Below, piece by piece: positions 39,942-42,264 of a DNA stretch of 42,264 nucleotides (the stretch's first letter is position 1; each line of letters begins with the position of its first letter). Source of the stretch: Cryobacterium melibiosiphilum (GTDB lineage Bacteria > Actinomycetota > Actinomycetes > Actinomycetales > Microbacteriaceae); NCBI RefSeq assembly GCF_003602235.1, contig NZ_QZVS01000058.1, positions 1 through 42,264 on the forward strand, read 5' to 3'. The notes beneath the pieces were generated by a model. That model worked only from the letters and a program-made list of their open reading frames with translations, did no database searches and was not told the DNA's origin. The translations under genes were made by a program, and so were the position numbers.

Positions 39942-42083
39942 TCAGTCGGCGATCACCGGCTCAGGCTCCCCAGACGGATGCGCCCCGGCCGCGTCGATCA
40001 CCCAGGCGTAGTTGAACGCGCGCTCACGCCAGGCACTGTAGCGACCGGAGACCCCGCCGTGGCCGGCCGACATCTCGGTCTTGAGCAGGGCATCCGCCCC
40101 GACCTCGCGCAGCTTCGCGACCCACTTGGCGGGCTCGACGTAGAGCACCCGGGTGTCGTTCAGGCTGGTCACGGCCAGAATGCGCGGGTAGTGCGTGGCG
40201 TGCACGTTCTCCACCGGGGAGTACGACTTCATGTAGGCGTAGACCTCGGGGTCGTGCAGCGGGTCTCCCCACTCGTCCCACTCGATGACCGTCAGGGGCA
40301 GCGACGGGTCGAGGATCGAGGTCAGCGGGTCCACGAACGGCACGACCGCGAGGATGCCCGCGAACAGCTCCGGGGCGAGGTTCGCGACGGCGCCGACGAG
40401 CAGGCCGCCGGCGCTGCCGCCCTCGGCGACGAGGTGCTCCGGGGTGGTGTAGCCGGCATCGATGAGGTGCTGAGCGCAGTCGATGAAGTCGGTGAAGGTG
40501 TTGCGCTTGTGCGTGGTCTTGCCGTTCTCGTACCAGAGCCGGCCGAGCTCGCCGCCGCCGCGTACGTGAGCGATGGCGAAGATCATGCCGCGGTCGAGAA
40601 GGCTCAGCCGCGGAATGCCGAAGCCCGGGTCGATGCTCTGCTCGTACGAGCCGTAGCCGTAGAGCAGGGTCGGCGCGGGCACTCCGGGCGTCACGAGGTC
40701 GCGGCGAAAGACCAGCGAGATCGGGATGCGGGTGCCGTCGCGTCCGATTGCCCACTCCCGGCGCTGCTCGAAGACGAGCGGGTCGTAGCCGCCGAGCACC
40801 GCTTGCTGCTTGAGCTGGCGCATCTCGCCGGTCGCCACGACGTAGTCATACACCGTGGAGGGCGTCACGAAGCTCGTATATCCGAGCCGGATCGTGGGTT
40901 GCTCCCACTCCGGGTTGCCGTGCGTTCCCACGGCGAACAGCGGTTCGTCGAACTGCAGTTCGGTGAGCCCGGCACCGTCGCCGCGGCGGTCGATGGCGAT
41001 GCGGGTCAGGCCCTCACGGCGGTATTCGACGACCACGAAGTCGCGGAACGCGTCGACGCCTTCCAGCCGAATCTCCGGATTGTGGGCGAGCAGCACGCGC
41101 CTCTCGCCGAGCGGGTCGCCCGCCGCGACGCTCACCAGCTCGAAGTTGATCGCGTGGTCGTTGTGCACGATCAGCAGTCGGTCGTCGCCGTCCAGCACCG
41201 CGTGCTCCACGTCGTACTCGACGCCGTCGACCCGCGGCCAGACGATGCTGAACTCGCCGGTCGGGTCGCTCGCATCGAGCAGGCGGGTCTCGCTCGTCAC
41301 GCTCGATCCGGCCTCGATCACCAGGTACTTGCGGCTGCGGGTGAGGCCCACACCCACCCAGAAGCGCTCGTCGGGCTCCGAGAAGACCGTCACATCGGCG
41401 GATGCCGCGCTGCCGATCTCGTGCCGCCACACCGTGTCGGGGCGCCAGGCCTCGTCGACGGTCGTATAGAAGAGGTAGCGGCCGCTGGGGTCGAACAGCG
41501 CGCCCTCGGAGGTGTTCGGAATCTCATCGGCGAGGTTCTCACCCGTCTCGATGGTGCGCACCCGGATCGTGTAGCGCTCGTCGCCCTCCACGTCGACGGC
41601 GTAGAGCAGCAGGGTGCCGTCATCGCTCACATCGAAGCTGCCGAGCGAGAAGAACTCGTGGCCGGCCGCTTCGGCGTTGTCGTCGAGCAGGACCTGCTCG
41701 CCGGGCAGGCCGGGAGCATCCGTTGCGGTGTTGGCCGTGGGCAGCGCCGGCGGGGTCCAGTCGGCGGGGTCGCTGATCGGGGCGCGGCAGTGGATGCCGT
41801 ATTCCTGGCCTTCGACCGTGCGGGTGTAGTGCCACCAGAGTCCCTGCCGTACCGGAACGCTGAGGTCGGTCTCCTGGGTGCGGCCCTTGATCTCTTCAAA
41901 GATCTGTTCCTGCAGCAGCTCCAGGTGGCCGGTGCGCCGGTCGGTGTAGGCGTTTTCGGCTTCGAGGTGGCTGATCACGGCGGGATTGTCTTTGTCCCGC
42001 AGCCACTCGTAATTGTCGATGACCACGTCGTTGTGGTGCTGGCGGTGCAGGGGAGTCTTCACGGCAATCGGCGCGGTGTTCAT
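39942..42083 (-). CDS. Oligopeptidase B / prolyl oligopeptidase-family serine peptidase (S9)
   Basis: 713 residues from the ATG at 42083; the frame is open to 42119 but the reading MNTAPIAV is the usual start, and GAAGGT lies too close to it. An N-terminal beta-propeller (about 50-400) is followed by the alpha/beta-hydrolase domain. The catalytic Ser is in AEGGSAGGLLVGA (near residue 557), the Asp in NDTRVLYVEPAKWV and the His in SAGHGGVSGRYS. PPHL-like propeller start (ETDLSVPVRQGLWWHYTR) and YEQSIDPGFGIPRLSLLDRG match oligopeptidase B (PtrB). It is a cytoplasmic enzyme cutting short peptides after basic residues. No signal peptide is present. Confidence 0.93.
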   Translation of the reverse strand: MNTAPIAVKTPLHRQHHNDVVIDNYEWLRDKDNPAVISHLEAENAYTDRRTGHLELLQEQIFEEIKGRTQETDLSVPVRQGLWWHYTRTVEGQEYGIHCRAPISDPADWTPPALPTANTATDAPGLPGEQVLLDDNAEAAGHEFFSLGSFDVSDDGTLLLYAVDVEGDERYTIRVRTIETGENLADEIPNTSEGALFDPSGRYLFYTTVDEAWRPDTVWRHEIGSAASADVTVFSEPDERFWVGVGLTRSRKYLVIEAGSSVTSETRLLDASDPTGEFSIVWPRVDGVEYDVEHAVLDGDDRLLIVHNDHAINFELVSVAAGDPLGERRVLLAHNPEIRLEGVDAFRDFVVVEYRREGLTRIAIDRRGDGAGLTELQFDEPLFAVGTHGNPEWEQPTIRLGYTSFVTPSTVYDYVVATGEMRQLKQQAVLGGYDPLVFEQRREWAIGRDGTRIPISLVFRRDLVTPGVPAPTLLYGYGSYEQSIDPGFGIPRLSLLDRGMIFAIAHVRGGGELGRLWYENGKTTHKRNTFTDFIDCAQHLIDAGYTTPEHLVAEGGSAGGLLVGAVANLAPELFAGILAVVPFVDPLTSILDPSLPLTVIEWDEWGDPLHDPEVYAYMKSYSPVENVHATHYPRILAVTSLNDTRVLYVEPAKWVAKLREVGADALLKTEMSAGHGGVSGRYSAWRERAFNYAWVIDAAGAHPSGEPEPVIAD

Positions 42084-42165
42084 ACCTTCAGCGTACCCAG
42101 CACGCGGCCAGCCGCGCACCGAACCGCGCCCCGAACCGCGCGGCCGGCGCCGTGGATCAGCGCAC

Positions 42166-42264
42166 TCAGCCGGCGAGCATCCGCGTGATCTCGGCGGCCG
42201 GCCGGGCCCGCACGAGCCGGTGCCCGGTGCCAGCCCAGAGCGCCATGCCGTGCGGGTCCCCGGC
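42166..42264 (-). CDS. C-terminal end of probable nitronate monooxygenase (cut by window edge)
   Basis: The last 32 residues of a gene running in from beyond 42264, ending at the TGA at 42166-42168. They read GDPHGMALWAGTGHRLV then a Pro-Ala-Ala-Glu segment, matching the C-terminus of nitronate monooxygenases (2-nitropropane dioxygenase family), whose motif is GDP...LWAG and a final helix after PAAE. These FMN enzymes oxidise alkyl nitronates. Only the tail can be judged, so the call rests on this motif. It is on the same strand as the S9 peptidase gene, 82 bp upstream of its start. Confidence 0.6.
   Translation of the reverse strand, partial: AGDPHGMALWAGTGHRLVRARPAAEITRMLAG

Noticed and set aside
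39291..42188. Very long open frame on the plus strand, opposite the S9 peptidase
   Set aside because: It is antisense to a clear oligopeptidase gene and its product is Arg/Ala/Val-rich low complexity with no domain; a result of the high GC content.

Overview
This is a high-GC window from an actinobacterium, most likely of the family Microbacteriaceae. That placement is inferred from the base composition, GTG/TTG starts, very frequent GGATGC/GCATCC words in coding DNA, and best-recognised families such as an actinobacterial GAF activator, a DUF4433 protein with a Cys-rich N-terminus, DUF2277 and a DUF1294 fusion. It reads as chromosomal. No integrase, transposase, phage gene, tRNA, rRNA or CRISPR array was seen.

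Region 1 (1-9250) is the most striking. It holds three microbial rhodopsins. Heliorhodopsin 1 (325-1128) closely matches the reference type and follows a glutaredoxin gene. Heliorhodopsin 2 (6539-7330) is divergent and has Asp in place of the Glu counterion. It lies head-to-head with an outward proton-pump rhodopsin of the xanthorhodopsin/Gloeobacter-rhodopsin type (7546-8379), which keeps the D-T-E triad and a small Gly at the carotenoid-antenna window. Each heliorhodopsin lies near a copy of the same NERD-like small protein on the opposite strand, suggesting an old duplication. Between the two sets sit an OmpR-type two-component system and a divergent secreted DUF5666 protein sharing an operator-like region.

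Region 2 (9250-18130) has a GAF regulator divergent from an NTF2-FMO fusion monooxygenase, a 275-bp GC-rich repeat block, an MFS transporter, an Ala-rich lytic-transglycosylase-like protein, a cold-shock/DUF1294 fusion membrane protein, and a sucrose phosphorylase gene broken by one in-frame amber codon.

Region 3 (18130-27330) holds mostly single genes: a histidine phosphatase, an EEP nuclease/phosphatase, a HAD phosphatase, an orphan DarT-like protein, a MOSC protein and Dps. It ends with a tightly overlapping three-gene cassette of an acyl-CoA-dehydrogenase-like protein, a PIG-L deacetylase/methyltransferase fusion and a family 2 glycosyltransferase, probably making or decorating a glycolipid or similar product.

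Region 4 (27330-42264) has an M20 amidohydrolase that lost most of its lid domain beside an intact Lrp-type regulator, an aldo/keto reductase, a GyrI-like protein with three upstream iterons, a GGDEF-EAL protein, a SNF2 ATPase, an ABC-F protein preceded by an 11-residue leader peptide and hairpin, DUF2277, a two-TM protein, an S9 oligopeptidase and the 3' end of a probable nitronate monooxygenase gene.

Two families of long intergenic hairpins, two copies each, mark gene ends across the window, and short tandem repeats are unusually common in linkers and gene ends.
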